A stretch of 64,000 nucleotides of DNA, taken from Auanema rhodensis (Eukaryota; Nematoda; Chromadorea; Rhabditida; Rhabditidae). Numbering within the stretch: position 1 is the stretch's first letter; each line of letters opens with the position of its first letter. The stretch lies in contig OZ059897.1 of the NCBI GenBank assembly GCA_964057225.1, positions 3,596,001 to 3,660,000 on the forward strand. Reading direction: 5' to 3'. The position numbers were made by a program, and so were the translations under genes. A model generated the notes under the pieces. That model saw only the letters and a program-made list of their open reading frames with translations, had not been told where the DNA came from and did no database searches. Positions 51,568-64,000 of the stretch are shown here, one piece after another.

Positions 51568-54500
51568 ACCGAGATATCAACTGATATATGTTCACACTTA
51601 TATCCTCGATTTTCACCCTGAAGAAATGATTTTTTCGTTGAATAACATTGTCCATCGTCTTAGTCTTGAAAAAAGGAAACTGAAAACATCTACTTTTTGT
51701 GAAATTATTTAGAAATTTTTCGGGAAAATTTTTGTCAAAATGTTTTTGGAAGCAATATTGAGTGTACATGGGAACTCAACATACACTAATGCATTATTTT
51801 TCAAACGATCATAACTAATTCTTGTAAATAGCGTTTCTCAATGTAGTATAGTGCATTCGATGCGGATTTTTAAGCTGCGTGGATCTGTGTTATCAGATTT
51901 GAGTTAGCTTAAAAATGCACCGAGATATCAACTGATATAGGTTCACACTTATATCCTCGATTTTCACCCTGAAGAAATGATTTTTTCGTTGAAAAACATT
52001 GTCCATCGTATTCGTCTTGAAAAAAGGAATCTAAAAACATCTACTTTTTGTGAAATTATTTAGAAATTTTTCGGGAAAATTTTTGTCAAAATGTTTTTGG
52101 AAGCAATGTTGAGTGTACATGGGAACTCAGCATACACTAATGCATTATTTTTCAAACGATAATAACTAATTTTTGTATAGAGCGTTTCTCAATGTGGTAT
52201 AGTGCATTCGATGCGGATTTTTAAGCTGCGTTGATCTGTGTTATCAGATTTGAGTTAACTTAAAAATGCACCGAGATATCAACTGATATATGTTCACACT
52301 TATATCCTCGATTTTCACCCTGAAGAGATGATTTTTTCGTTGAATAACATTGTCCATCGTCTTCGTCTTGAGAAAAGGAATCTAAAAACATCTACTTTTT
52401 GTGAAATTATTTAGAAATTTTTCGGGAAAATTTTTGTCAAAATGTTTTTGGAAGCAATGCTGAGTGTACATGGGAACTCAACATACACTAATGCATTATT
52501 TTTCAAACGATCATAACTAATTTTTGTATAGAGCGTTTCTCAATGTAGTATAGTGCATTCGATGCGGATTTTTAAGCTGCGTCGATCTGTGTTATCAGAT
52601 TTGAGTTAGCTTAAAAATGCACCGAGATATCAACTGATATATGTTCACACTTATATCCTCGATTTTCACCCTGAAGAAATGATTTTTTCGTTGAATAACA
52701 TTGTCCATCGTCTTAGTCTTGAAAAAAGGAAACTGAAAACATCTACTTTTTGTGAAATTATTTAGAAATTTTTCGGGAAAATTTTTGTCAAAATGTTTTT
52801 GGAAGCAATATTGAGTGTACATGGGAACTCAACATACACTAATGCATTATTTTTCAAACGATCATAACTAATTCTTGTAAATAGCGTTTCTCAATGTAGT
52901 ATAGTGCATTCGATGCGGATTTTTAAGCTGCGTGGATCTGTGTTATCAGATTTGAGTTAGCTTAAAAATGCACCGAGATATCAACTGATATAGGTTCACA
53001 CTTATATCCTCGATTTTCACCCTGAAGAAATGATTTTTTCGTTGAAAAACATTGTCCATCGTATTCGTCTTGAAAAAAGGAATCTAAAAACATCTACTTT
53101 TTGTGAAATTATTTAGAAATTTTTCGGGAAAATTTTTGTCAAAATGTTTTTGGAAGCAATGTTGAGTGTACATGGGAACTCAGCATACACTAATGCATTA
53201 TTTTTCAAACGATAATAACTAATTTTTGTATAGAGCGTTTCTCAATGTGGTATAGTGCATTCGATGCGGATTTTTAAGCTGCGTTGATCTGTGTTATCAG
53301 ATTTGAGTTAACTTAAAAATGCACCGAGATATCAACTGATATATGTTCACACTTATATCCTCGATTTTCACCCTGAAGAGATGATTTTTTCGTTGAATAA
53401 CATTGTCCATCGTCTTCGTCTTGAGAAAAGGAATCTAAAAACATCTACTTTTTGTGAAATTATTTAGAAATTTTTCGGGAAAATTTTTGTCAAAATGTTT
53501 TTGGAAGCAATGTTGAGTGTACATGGGAACTCAACATACACTAATGCATTATTTTTCAAACGATCATAACTTATTTTTGTATAGAGCGTTTCTCAATGTA
53601 GTGTAGTGCATTCGATGCGGATTTTTAAGCTGCGTCGATCTGTGTTATCCGATTTGAGCTAGCTTGAAAATGTACCGAGATATCAACTGATATAGGTTCA
53701 CACTTATATCCTCGATTTTCACCCTGAAGAATTTATTTTTTCGTTGAATAACATTGTCCATCGTCTTCGCCTTGAAAAAAGGAATCTAAAAACATCTACT
53801 TTTTGTGAAATTATTTAGAAATTTTTCGGGAAAATTTTTGTCAAAATGTTTTTGGAAGCAATGTTGAGTGTACATGGGAACTCAGCATACACTAATGCAT
53901 TATTTTTCAAACGATAATAACTAATTTTTGTATAGAGCATTTCTCAATGTAGTATAGTGCATTCGATGCGGATTTTTAAGCTGCGTTGATCTGTGTTATC
54001 AGATTTGAGTTAGCTTAAAAATGCACCGAGATATCAACTGATATATGTTCACACTCATATCCTCGATTATCACCCTGAAGAATTGATTTTTTCGTTGAAA
54101 AACATTGTCCATCGTATTTTTCTTGAAAAAAGGAATCTAAAAACATCTACTTTTTGTGAAATTATTTAGAAATTTTTCGGGAAAATTTTTGTCAAAATGT
54201 TTTTGGAAGCAATGTTGAGTGTACATGGGAACTCAACATACACTAATGCATTATTTTTCAAACGATCATAACTAATTCTTGTATAGAGCGTTTCTCAATG
54301 TAGTATAGTGCATTCGATGCGGATTTTTAAGCTGCGTTGATCTGTGTTATCAGATTTGAGTTAGCTTAAAAATGCACCGAGATATCAACTGATATATGTT
54401 CACACTTATATCCTCGATTTTCACCCTGAAGAAATGATTTTTTCGTTGAATAACATTGTCCATCGTCTTCGTCTTGAAAAAAGGAATCTAAAAACATCTA

Positions 54501-57500
54501 CTTTTTGTGAAATTATTTAGAAATTTTTCGGGAAAATTTTTGTCAAAATGTTTTTGGAAGCAATGTTGAGTGTACATGGGAACTCAACATACACTAATGC
54601 ATTATTTTTCAAACGATCATAACTAATTTTTGTATAGAGCGTTTCTCAATGTGGTATAGTGCATTCGATGCGGATTTTTAAGCTGCGTTGATCTGTGTTA
54701 TCAGATTTGAGTTAACTTAAAAATGCACCGAGATATCAACTGATATATGTTCACACTTATATCCTCGATTTTCACCCTGAAGAGATGATTTTTCCGTTGA
54801 ATAACATTGTCCATCGTCTTCGTCTTGAAAAAAGGAATCTAAAAACATCTACTTTTTGTGAAATTATTTAGAAATTTTTCGGGAAAATTTTTGTCAAAAT
54901 GTTTTTGGAAGCAATGTTGAGTGTACATGGGAACTCAACATACACTAATGCATTATTTTTCAAACGATCATAACTTATTTTTGTATAGAGCGTTTCTCAA
55001 TGTAGTGTAGTGCATTCGATGCGGATTTTTAAGCTGCGTCGATCTGTGTTATCCGATTTGAGCTAGCTTGAAAATGTACCGAGATATCAACTGATATATG
55101 TTCACACTTATATCCTCGATTTTCACCCTGAAGAAATGATTTTTTCGTTGAATAACATTGTCCATCGTCTTAGTCTTGAAAAAAGGAAACTGAAAACATC
55201 TACTTTTTGTGAAATTATTTAGAAATTTTTCGGGAAAATTTTTGTCAAAATGTTTTTGGAAGCAATATTGAGTGTACATGGGAACTCAACATACACTAAT
55301 GCATTATTTTTCAAACGATCATAACTAATTTTTGTAAATAGCGTTTCTCAATGTAGTATAGTGCATTCGATGCGGATTTTTAAGCTGCGTGGATCTGTGT
55401 TATCAGATTTGAGTTAGCTTAAAAATGCACCGAGATATCAACTGATATAGGTTCACACTTATATCCTCGATTTTCACCCTGAAGAAATGATTTTTTCGTT
55501 GAAAAACATTGTCCATCGTATTCGTCTTGAAAAAAGGAATCTAAAAACATCTACTTTTTGTGAAATTATTTAGAAATTTTTCGGGAAAATTTTTGTCAAA
55601 ATGTTTTTGGAAGCAATGTTGAGTTTACATGGGAACTCAACATACACTAATGCATTATTTTTCAAACGATCATAACTAATTTTTGTATAGAGCGTTTCTC
55701 AATGTAGTATAGTGCATTCGATGCGGATTTTTAAGCTGCGTTGATCTGTGTTATCAGATTTGAGTTAACTTAAAAATGCACCGAGATATCAACTGATATA
55801 TGTTCACACTCATATCCCCGATTATCACCCTGAAGAATTGATTTTTTCGTTGAAAAACATTGTCCATCGTATTTTTCTTGAAAAAAGGAATCTAAAAACA
55901 TCTACTTTTTGTGAAATTATTTAGAAATTTTTCGGGAAAATTTGTCAAAATGTTTTTGGAAGCAATGTTGAGTGTACATGGGAACTCAACATACACTAAT
56001 GCATTATTTTTCAAACGATCATAACTAATTCTTGTATAGAGCGTTTCTCAATGTAGTATAGTGCATTCGATGCGGATTTTTAAGCTGCGTTGATCTGTGT
56101 TATCAGATTTGAGTTAGCTTAAAAATGCACCGAGATATCAACTGATATATGTTCACACTTATATCCTCGATTTTCACCCTGAAGAAATGATTTTTTCGTT
56201 GAATAACATTGTCCATCGTCTTCGTCTTGAAAAAAGGAATCTAAAAACATCTACTTTTTGTGAAATTATTTAGAAATTTTTCGGGAAAATTTTTGTCAAA
56301 ATGTTTTTGGAAGCAATGTTGAGTGTACATGGGAACTCAACATACACTAATGCATTATTTTTCAAACGATCATAACTAATTTTTGTATAGAGCGTTTCTC
56401 AATGTGGTATAGTGCATTCGATGCGGATTTTTAAGCTGCGTTGATCTGTGTTATCAGATTTGAGTTAACTTAAAAATGCACCGAGATATCAACTGATATA
56501 TGTTCACACTTATATCCTCGATTTTCACCCTGAAGAGATGATTTTTTCGTTGAATAACATTGTCCATCGTCTTCGTCTTGAAAAAAGGAATCTAAAAACA
56601 TCTACTTTTTGTGAAATTATTTAGAAATTTTTCGGGAAAATTTTTGTCAAAATGTTTTTGGAAGCAATGTTGAGTGTACATGGGAACTCAACATACACTA
56701 ATGCATTATTTTTCAAACGATCATAACTTATTTTTGTATAGAGCGTTTCTCAATGTAGTGTAGTGCATTCGATGCGGATTTTTAAGCTGCGTCGATCTGT
56801 GTTATCCGATTTGAGCTAGCTTGAAAATGTACCGAGATATCAACTGATATATGTTCACACTTATATCCTCGATTTTCACCCTGAAGAAATGATTTTTTCG
56901 TTGAATAACATTGTCCATCGTCTTAGTCTTGAAAAAAGGAAACTGAAAACATCTACTTTTTGTGAAATTATTTAGAAATTTTTCGGGAAAATTTTTGTCA
57001 AAATGTTTTTGGAAGCAATATTGAGTGTACATGGGAACTCAACATACACTAATGCATTATTTTTCGAACGATCATAACTAATTTTTGTAAATAGCGTTTC
57101 TCAATGTAGTATAGTGCATTCGATGCGGATTTTTAAGCTGCGTGGATCTGTGTTATCAGATTTGAGTTAGCTTAAAAATGCACCGAGATATCAACTGATA
57201 TATGTTCACACTTATATCCTCGATTTTCACCCTGAAGAAATGATTTTTTCGTTGAATAACATTGTCCATCGTCTTCGTCTTGAAAAAAGGAATCTAAAAA
57301 CATCTACTTTTTGTGAAATTATTTAGAAATTTTTCGGGAAAATTTTTGTCAAAATGTTTTTGGAAGCAATGTTGAGTGTACATGGGAACTCAACATACAC
57401 TAATGCATTATTTTTCAAACGATCATAACTAATTTTTGTATAGAGCGTTTCTCAATGTAGTATAGTGCATTCGATGCGGATTTTTAAGCTGCGTTGATCT

Positions 57501-60500
57501 GTGTTATCAGATTTGAGTTAACTTAAAAATGCACCGAGATATCAACTGATATATGTTCACACTTATATCCTCGATTTTCACCCTGAAGAGATGATTTTTT
57601 CGTTGAATAACATTGTCCATCGTCTTCGTCTTGAAAAAAGGAATCTAAAAACATCTACTTTTTGTGAAATTATTTAGAAATTTTTCGGGAAAATTTTTGT
57701 CAAAATGTTTTTGGAAGCAATGTTGAGTGTACATGGGAACTCAACATACACTAATGCATTATTTTTCAAACGATCATAACTTATTTTTGTATAGAGCGTT
57801 TCTCAATGTAGTATAGTGCATTCGATGCGGATTTTTAAGCTGCGTGGATCTGTGTTATCAGATTTGAGTTAGCTTAAAAATGCACCGAGATATCAACTGA
57901 TATAGGTTCACACTTATATCCTCGATTTTCACCCTGAAGAAATGATTTTTTCGTTGAAAAACATTGTCCATCGTATTCGTCTTGAAAAAAGGAATCTAAA
58001 AACATCTACTTTTTGTGAAATTATTTAGAAATTTTTCGGGAAAATTTTTGTCAAAATGTTTTTGGAAGCAATGTTGAGTTTACATGGGAACTCAACATAC
58101 ACTAATGCATTATTTTTCAAACGATCATAACTAATTTTTGTATAGAGCGTTTCTCAATGTGGTATAGTGCATTCGATGCGGATTTTTAAGCTGCGTTGAT
58201 CTGTGTTATCAGATTTGAGTTAACTTAAAAATGCACCGAGATATCAACTGATATATGTTCACACTTATATCTTCGATTTTCACCCTGAAGAGATGATTTT
58301 TTCGTTGAATAACATTGTCCATCGTCTTCGTCTTGAAAAAAGGAATCTAAAAACATCTACTTTTTGTGAAATTATTTAGAAATTTTTCGGGAAAATTTTT
58401 GTCAAAATGTTTTTGGAAGCAATGTTGAGTGTACATGGGAACTCAACATACACTAATGCATTATTTTTCAAACGATCATAACTTATTTTTGTATAGAGCG
58501 TTTCTCAATGTAGTATAGTGCATTCGATGCGGATTTTTAAGCTGCGTGGATCTGTGTTATCAGATTTGAGTTAGCTTAAAAATGCACCGAGATATCAACT
58601 GATATAGGTTCACACTTATATCCTCGATTTTCACCCTGAAGAAATGATTTTTTCGTTGAAAAACATTGTCCATCGTATTCGTCTTGAAAAAAGGAATCTA
58701 AAAACATCTACTTTTTGTGAAATTATTTAGAAATTTTTCGGGAAAATTTTTGTCAAAATGTTTTTGGAAGCAATGTTGAGTTTACATGGGAACTCAACAT
58801 ACACTAATGCATTATTTTTCAAACGATCATAACTAATTTTTGTATAGAGCGTTTCTCAATGTAGTATAGTGCATTCGATGCGGATTTTTAAGCTGCGTTG
58901 ATCTGTGTTATCAGATTTGAGTTAACTTAAAAATGCACCGAGATATCAACTGATATATGTTCACACTCATATCCCCGATTATCACCCTGAAGAATTGATT
59001 TTTTCGTTGAAAAACATTGTCCATCGTATTTTTCTTGAAAAAAGGAATCTAAAAACATCTACTTTTTGTGAAATTATTTAGAAATTTTTCGGGAAAATTT
59101 TTGTCAAAATGTTTTTGGAAGCAATGTTGAGTGTACATGGGAACTCAACATACACTAATGCATTATTTTTCAAACGATCATAACTAATTCTTGTATAGAG
59201 CGTTTCTCAATGTAGTATAGTGCATTCGATGCGGATTTTTAAGCTGCGTTGATCTGTGTTATCAGATTTGAGTTAGCTTAAAAATGCACCGAGATATCAA
59301 CTGATATATGTTCACACTTATATCCTCGATTTTCACCCTGAAGAAATGATTTTTTCGTTGAATAACATTGTCCATCGTCTTCGTCTTGAAAAAAGGAATC
59401 TAAAAACATCTACTTTTTGTGAAATTATTTAGAAATTTTTCGGGAAAATTTTTGTCAAAATGTTTTTGGAAGCAATGTTGAGTGTACATGGGAACTCAAC
59501 ATACACTAATGCATTATTTTTCAAACGATCATAACTAATTTTTGTATAGAGCGTTTCTCAATGTGGTATAGTGCATTCGATGCGGATTTTTAAGCTGCGT
59601 TGATCTGTGTTATCAGATTTGAGTTAACTTAAAAATGCACCGAGATATCAACTGATATATGTTCACACTTATATCCTCGATTTTCACCCTGAAGAGATGA
59701 TTTTTTCGTTGAATAACATTGTCCATCGTCTTCGTCTTGAAAAAAGGAATCTAAAAACATCTACTTTTTGTGAAATTATTTAGAAATTTTTCGGGAAAAT
59801 TTTTGTCAAAATGTTTTTGGAAGCAATGTTGAGTGTACATGGGAACTCAACATACACTAATGCATTATTTTTCAAACGATCATAACTAATTTTTGTATAG
59901 AGCGTTTCTCAATGTGGTATAGTGCATTCGATGCGGATTTTTAAGCTGCGTCGATCTGTGTTATCCGATTTGAGCTAGCTTGAAAATGTACCGAGATATC
60001 AACTGATATATGTTCACACTTATATCCTCGATTTTCACCCTGAAGAAATGATTTTTTCGTTGAATAACATTGTCCATCGTCTTAGTCTTGAAAAAAGGAA
60101 ACTGAAAACATCTACTTTTTGTGAAATTATTTAGAAATTTTTCGGGAAAATTTTTGTCAAAATGTTTTTGGAAGCAATATTGAGTGTACATGGGAACTCA
60201 ACATACACTAATGCATTATTTTTCAAACGATCATAACTAATTTTTGTAAATAGCGTTTCTCAATGTAGTATAGTGCATTCGATGCGGATTTTTAAGCTGC
60301 GTGGATCTGTGTTATCAGATTTGAGTTAGCTTAAAAATGCACCGAGATATCAACTGATATAGGTTCACACTTATATCCTCGATTTTCACCCTGAAGAAAT
60401 GATTTTTTCGTTGAAAAACATTGTCCATCGTATTCGTCTTGAAAAAAGGAATCTAAAAACATCTACTTTTTGTGAAATTATTTAGAAATTTTTCGGGAAA

Positions 60501-63500
60501 ATTTTTGTCAAAATGTTTTTGGAAGCAATGTTGAGTTTACATGGGAACTCAACATACACTAATGCATTATTTTTCAAACGATCATAACTAATTTTTGTAT
60601 AGAGCGTTTCTCAATGTAGTATAGTGCATTCGATGCGGATTTTTAAGCTGCGTTGATCTGTGTTATCAGATTTGAGTTAACTTAAAAATGCACCGAGATA
60701 TCAACTGATATATGTTCACACTCATATCCCCGATTATCACCCTGAAGAATTGATTTTTTCGTTGAAAAACATTGTCCATCGTATTTTTCTTGAAAAAAGG
60801 AATCTAAAAACATCTACTTTTTGTGAAATTATTTAGAAATTTTTCGGGAAAATTTGTCAAAATGTTTTTGGAAGCAATGTTGAGTGTACATGGGAACTCA
60901 ACATACACTAATGCATTATTTTTCAAACGATCATAACTAATTCTTGTATAGAGCGTTTCTCAATGTAGTATAGTGCATTCGATGCGGATTTTTAAGCTGC
61001 GTTGATCTGTGTTATCAGATTTGAGTTAGCTTAAAAATGCACCGAGATATCAACTGATATATGTTCACACTTATATCCTCGATTTTCACCCTGAAGAAAT
61101 GATTTTTTCGTTGAATAACATTGTCCATCGTCTTCGTCTTGAAAAAAGGAATCTAAAAACATCTACTTTTTGTGAAATTATTTAGAAATTTTTCGGGAAA
61201 ATTTTTGTCAAAATGTTTTTGGAAGCAATGTTGAGTGTACATGGGAACTCAACATACACTAATGCATTATTTTTCAAACGATCATAACTAATTTTTGTAT
61301 AGAGCGTTTCTCAATGTGGTATAGTGCATTCGATGCGGATTTTTAAGCTGCGTTGATCTGTGTTATCAGATTTGAGTTAACTTAAAAATGCACCGAGATA
61401 TCAACTGATATATGTTCACACTTATATCCTCGATTTTCACCCTGAAGAGATGATTTTTTCGTTGAATAACATTGTCCATCGTCTTCGTCTTGAAAAAAGG
61501 AATCTAAAAACATCTACTTTTTGTGAAATTATTTAGAAATTTTTCGGGAAAATTTTTGTCAAAATGTTTTTGGAAGCAATGTTGAGTGTACATGGGAACT
61601 CAACATACACTAATGCATTATTTTTCAAACGATCATAACTAATTTTTGTATAGAGCGTTTCTCAATGTGGTATAGTGCATTCGATGCGGATTTTTAAGCT
61701 GCGTTGATCTGTGTTATCAGATTTGAGTTAACTTAAAAATGCACCGAGATATCAACTGATATATGTTCACACTTATATCCTCGATTTTCACCTTGAAGAG
61801 ATGATTTTTTCGTTGAATAACATTGTCCATCGTCTTTGTCTTGAAAAAAGGAATCTAAAAACATCTACTTTTTGTGAAATTATTTAGAAATTTTTCGGGA
61901 AAATTTTTGTCAAAATGTTTTTGGAAGCAATGTTGAGTGTACATGGGAACTCAACATACACTAATGCATTATTTTTCAAACGATCATAACTTATTTTTGT
62001 ATAGAGCGTTTCTCAATGTAGTATAGTGCATTCGATGCGGATTTTTAAGCTGCGTGGATCTGTGTTATCAGATTTGAGTTAGCTTAAAAATGCACCGAGA
62101 TATCAACTGATATATGTTCACACTTATATCCTCGATTTTCACCCTGAAGAAATGATTTTTTCGTTGAATAACATTGTCCATCGTCTTCGTCTTGAAAAAA
62201 GGAATCTAAAAACATCTACTTTTTGTGAAATTATTCAGAAATTTTTCGGGAAAATTTTTGTCAAAATGTTTTTGGAAGCAATGTTGAGTGTACATGGGAA
62301 CTCAACATACACTAATGCATTATTTTTCAAACGATCATAACTAATTTTTGTATAGAGCGTTTCTCAATGTAGTATAGTGCATTCGATGCGGATTTTTAAG
62401 CTGCGTTGATCTGTGTTATCAGATTTGAGTTAACTTAAAAATGCACCGAGATATCAACTGATATATGTTCACACTTATATCCTCGATTTTCACCCTGAAG
62501 AGATGATTTTTTCGTTGAATAACATTGTCCATCGTCTTCGTCTTGAAAAAAGGAATCTAAAAACATCTACTTTTTGTGAAATTATTTAGAAATTTTTCGG
62601 GAAAATTTTTGTCAAAATGTTTTTGGAAGCAATGTTGAGTGTACATGGGAACTCAACATACACTAATGCATTATTTTTCAAACGATCATAACTTATTTTT
62701 GTATAGAGCGTTTCTCAATGTAGTATAGTGCATTCGATGCGGATTTTTAAGCTGCGTGGATCTGTGTTATCAGATTTGAGTTAGCTTAAAAATGCACCGA
62801 GATATCAACTGATATAGGTTCACACTTATATCCTCGATTTTTACCCTGAAGAAATGATTTTTTCGTTGAAAAACATTGTCCATCGTATTCGTCTTGAAAA
62901 AAGGAATCTAAAAACATCTACTTTTTGTGAAATTATTTAGAAATTTTTCGGGAAAATTTTTGTCAAAATGTTTTTGGAAGCAATGTTGAGTTTACATGGG
63001 AACTCAACATACACTAATGCATTATTTTTCAAACGATCATATCTAATTTTTGTATAGAGCGTTTCTCAATGTGGTATAGTGCATTCGATGCGGATTTTTA
63101 AGCTGCGTTGATCTGTGTTATCAGATTTGAGTTAACTTAAAAATGCACCGAGATATCAACTGATATATGTTCACACTTATATCCTCGATTTTCACCCTGA
63201 AGAGATGATTTTTTCGTTGAATAACATTGTCCATCGTCTTCGTCTTGAAAAAAGGAATCTAAAAACATCTACTTTTTGTGAAATTATTTAGAAATTTTTC
63301 GGGAAAATTTTTGTCAAAATGTTTTTGGAAGCAATGTTGAGTGTACATGGGAACTCAACATACACTAATGCATTATTTTTCAAACGATCATAACTTATTT
63401 TTGTATAGAGCGTTTCTCAATGTAGTATAGTGCATTCGATGCGGATTTTTAAGCTGCGTGGATCTGTGTTATCAGATTTGAGTTAGCTTAAAAATGCACC

Positions 63501-64000
63501 GAGATATCAACTGATATAGGTTCACACATATATCCTCGATTTTCACCCTGAAGAAATGATTTTTTCGTTGAAAAACATTGTCCATCGTATTCGTCTTGAA
63601 AAAAGGAATCTAAAAACATCTACTTTTTGTGAAATTATTTAGAAATTTTTCGGGAAAATTTTTGTCAAAATGTTTTTGGAAGCAATGTTGAGTTTACATG
63701 GGAACTCAACATACACTAATGCATTATTTTTCAAACGATCATAACTAATTTTTGTATAGAGCGTTTCTCAATGTAGTATAGTGCATTCGATGCGGATTTT
63801 TAAGCTGCGTTGATCTGTGTTATCAGATTTGAGTTAACTTAAAAATGCACCGAGATATCAACTGATATATGTTCACACTCATATCCCCGATTATCACCCT
63901 GAAGAATTGATTTTTTCGTTGAAAAACATTGTCCATCGTATTTTTCTTGAAAAAAGGAATCTAAAAACATCTACTTTTTGTGAAATTATTTAGAAATTTT
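51309..64000 (+). repeat. Macro-duplication, copy 2 (continues beyond window)
   Basis: Near-identical to 25007-37698. It begins exactly where a tandem copy of the block 25007-51308 would be expected. It includes second versions of the five-monomer unit (55078-56830), the nine-monomer interval (56831-59989) and the 14-monomer unit (from 55078 and again from 59990). Differences from copy 1: 'atgctgag' near 52459, 'cattcgatg' near 52911, 'gcaccgag' at 58586 where copy 1 has 'gcacccag' at 32284, 'cttgaaaaaagg' near 60089, and a four-base cluster near 61977-62006. Confidence 0.85.

Larger units (their letters stand above)
1..64000 (+). repeat. Satellite DNA array, 351-bp monomer, 182 complete copies plus one partial
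   Basis: The marker 'accgagata' recurs at 1, 352, 703, 1054, 1405 and so on to 63849. The step is 351 bp everywhere except in monomers with a 1-, 2- or 19-bp deletion. Every monomer lies in the same orientation and no unique or foreign sequence interrupts the array. Monomers differ at a limited set of recurrent diagnostic sites, by eye mostly a few per cent apart. Arrays of this kind are known from eukaryotic centromeric and pericentromeric heterochromatin, where they are usually non-coding, are sometimes transcribed at low level and can carry centromeric or heterochromatic nucleosomes. Placing this array at a centromere is inference. I do not recognise the monomer as a named family. Both array ends lie outside the window. 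Confidence 0.98.

Noticed and set aside
1-64000. CRISPR array or bacterial direct-repeat locus
   Set aside because: The repeat unit is 351 bp with no short repeat alternating with unique spacers, and no cas-like coding sequence is present.
1-64000. Tandem ncRNA, tRNA or rRNA genes
   Set aside because: No tRNA-like fold, conserved rRNA segment or internal A/B box set is visible. The hairpin variants are not compensated, so a conserved structured RNA is not supported.
1-64000. Tandem LTRs or other transposon-derived repeats
   Set aside because: I saw no terminal TG/CA boundaries with target-site duplications, no primer-binding site and no transposase or polymerase fragments. The monomers abut directly head to tail.

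Overview
The whole 64,000-base window is one uninterrupted array of a single tandem repeat: an AT-rich satellite DNA with a 351-bp monomer (about 31% G+C in the monomer counted). Reading the array from the marker 'accgagata' at base 1 gives 182 complete monomers and one partial monomer (63849-64000), all in the same orientation. I see no gene, tRNA, rRNA, transposon, CRISPR array, inversion or unique sequence. The open reading frames of 62-76 codons that can be drawn here are by-products of the monomer. They open only where a point change removes one stop codon, and none is annotated as a gene.

Host: the array has the features of eukaryotic centromeric or pericentromeric heterochromatin, namely a monomer near two nucleosome repeats, strong homogenisation and nested higher-order structure. 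I cannot name the species. A hand count of the monomer at 30880-31230 gives 11 CpG against about 8.6 expected from its base composition. CpG is therefore not depleted, which fits a host with little CpG methylation, such as many insects, better than a vertebrate or a plant with heavily methylated satellites. This is inference only.

Layout: 1-16.1 kb is a mosaic of short blocks: a trimer class, an exactly doubled 702-bp dimer at 6317-7720, a five-monomer block repeated 3,158 bp apart, a set carrying a 1-bp T-run deletion at 11.2-14.0 kb, and paired trimers at 14.0-16.1 kb. From 16.8 kb a distinctive diverged monomer end ('C-type tail', with a GCTAGC hexamer) appears at intervals of 4, 4, 6, 4, 5, 7, 4, 5 and 9 monomers, marking higher-order units. 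A 14-monomer unit (about 4.91 kb) starts at 28776 and repeats at 33688. An 8-monomer duplication lies at 38.0-43.2 kb, a ragged mosaic with the only sizeable deletion (19 bp) at 43.5-47.4 kb, and a doubled 1,053-bp trimer at 47707-49812.

The largest structure is a 26,302-bp (75-monomer) displacement. Bases 25007-37698 reappear at 51309-64000 with about eight differences seen by eye, and the second copy runs off the window. Since 25007 + 26302 = 51309, this is what a tandem duplication of one 26.3-kb block would look like, with three chimeric monomers (50515-51567) at the junction. The best candidates for biological interest are this multi-scale recombination record and the dyad symmetries kept in nearly every monomer. 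I found no evidence of a new coding or RNA system.
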